From Ectothiorhodospira mobilis (GTDB lineage: Bacteria; Pseudomonadota; Gammaproteobacteria; Ectothiorhodospirales; Ectothiorhodospiraceae): DNA of 64,000 nt. A model generated the notes under the pieces. The model ran no database searches. It was given only the letters and a program-made list of their open reading frames with translations, and had not been told where the DNA came from. The stretch is taken from positions 1 to 64,000 of the forward strand of contig NZ_NRSK01000003.1 in the NCBI RefSeq assembly GCF_016584115.1. Reading direction: 5' to 3'. The first letter of the stretch is position 1. Each line of letters starts with the position of its first letter. Positions 63,776 through 64,000 of the stretch are shown here, piece after piece. Made by a program: the position numbers and the translations under genes.

Positions 63776-64000
63776 TCACACCTTTGCGAGGCGGCCGCCG
63801 AGGCCGCTGTCGGAGCGCGACGCCTCGTGGAGGCAGTACAGGCAGAAAGGCCCCGCCCGCGAGCCGTCGCCCCAGGCGCCGCCGTGGTTGGGGACGTTGA
63901 CCCCCACGCTGTCGCTGGCCCACAGGTAGTCGCCGTAGGTGCCGTTCGACTCGGTGCCGTCGGTCGCGCTCGGCAGCATGAGCGGGGACAGGTCGTAGTC
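63776..64000 (-). CDS. DGR target protein (C-terminal part; 5' end outside the window)
   Basis: The frame is open from the window edge to TGA at 63776-63778 (74 codons). The end reads GGAWGDGSRAGPFCLYCLHE, then ASRSDSGLGGRLAKV, the closing part of a C-type-lectin or formylglycine-enzyme-like fold used by DGR targets, with variable residues on the ligand-binding face. The preceding GTYGDYLWASDSVGVNVPN is compatible with that fold. Its position upstream of the sheath gene in a P2-type tail suggests a tail-fibre or receptor-binding protein. Eleven residues differ from the TR-encoded sequence. Confidence 0.9.
   Translation of the reverse strand, partial: DYDLSPLMLPSATDGTESNGTYGDYLWASDSVGVNVPNHGGAWGDGSRAGPFCLYCLHEASRSDSGLGGRLAKV
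63784..63885 (-). repeat. DGR variable repeat (VR)
   Basis: 102 bp at the 3' end of the target gene, 87 of 102 positions identical to TR. All 15 differences are at sense-strand adenines of TR. Changed codons include AAC to GCC, GAC, TAC, CTC, CAC, CGC, GAC and GGC. The final 18 bases next to the stop are identical to TR. Confidence 0.97.

Larger units (their letters stand above)
54856..64000 (-). mobile_element. P2-like prophage (tail module with diversity-generating retroelement; partial)
   Basis: From the ahpF break to the right edge every recognisable gene but one is a phage tail gene on the minus strand, in P2 order: DGR target, RT, sheath FI, tube FII, E/E', T, U, X, D. In P2-type prophages gene D lies near one attachment end, consistent with the boundary here. 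No ogr regulator is seen beyond D. Integrase, replication, capsid and lysis genes would lie outside the window. Composition and codon use are somewhat less GC-extreme than the flanking core genes. Confidence 0.88.

Noticed and set aside
54856-64000. Mu-like transposable prophage
   Set aside because: Mid-gene insertion is suggestive, but the tail gene order and E/E' frameshift are P2-type and no transposase genes or target duplication can be seen in this window. Left undecided rather than claimed.

Overview
ORGANISM. The window looks like a GC-rich gammaproteobacterial chromosome, most plausibly a sulfur-oxidising, salt-adapted member of the Chromatiales/Ectothiorhodospiraceae. This is inferred from gene content, not from a marker-gene tree: a Chlorobium-type RuBisCO-like protein, a Tat-exported sulfide:quinone oxidoreductase, an N-acetylglutaminylglutamine-amide osmolyte amidotransferase, a BCCT betaine-type transporter and a MotY-like (Na+ motor) protein beside standard gammaproteobacterial genes (cyaY, slyX, rsmJ, rnt, mpl, minCDE, purL). 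LAYOUT. 1-2136: lower-GC accessory DNA with the tail of an IS30-family transposase cutting off the 3' end of a cas4-cas1 fusion, then a gene-free stretch with REP-like hairpins. 2137-4931: osmolyte amidotransferase and a DUF1778/GNAT toxin-antitoxin pair. 4937-7685 (minus): pyrC, rnt and a REC-GGDEF diguanylate cyclase. 7926-13863: pyruvate dehydrogenase operon aceE-aceF-lpdA, with a lipoyl domain fused to E3. 13918-24081: housekeeping and envelope genes (motY-like, argG, mlaA, mpl, cyaY, rsmJ, slyX, hydroxyacid dehydrogenase, BI-1 protein) with a few unknowns. 24283-34620: tRNA-Ser, BCCT transporter, a large chemoreceptor, FapA-like protein, NnrU, and two tandem PAS chemoreceptors. 34646-38365 (minus): RuBisCO-like protein with yjbQ, then a small membrane protein with SQR. 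38583-45312: minCDE, aat, an acyltransferase-like gene, trxB, a membrane hydrolase. 45395-46532: a second GNAT toxin with a truncated antitoxin, then tmRNA. 46680-54344: purL, two glycosyltransferases, a NERD-like protein and ahpC.

PROPHAGE AND DGR. 54856-64000: a P2-type contractile-tail prophage has interrupted ahpF right after the CxxC of its N-terminal domain. Its tail genes run on the minus strand in P2 order (sheath FI, tube FII, E/E' with a TTTTTTG frameshift site, tape measure T, U, X, D). Upstream of the sheath sits a complete diversity-generating retroelement (DGR): a target gene whose last codons form the variable repeat, a GC hairpin with a GGTA loop, a 94-codon unknown gene, avd, the template repeat and a DGR reverse transcriptase. 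Template (62956-63057) and variable repeat (63784-63885) align over 102 bp without gaps and differ at 15 positions, every one an adenine in the sense strand of the template. All eight AAC codons of the template are changed. That is the signature of adenine-directed mutagenic retrohoming and indicates that the element has been active on a tail-fibre or adhesin-like protein, whose N-terminal part lies beyond the right edge.
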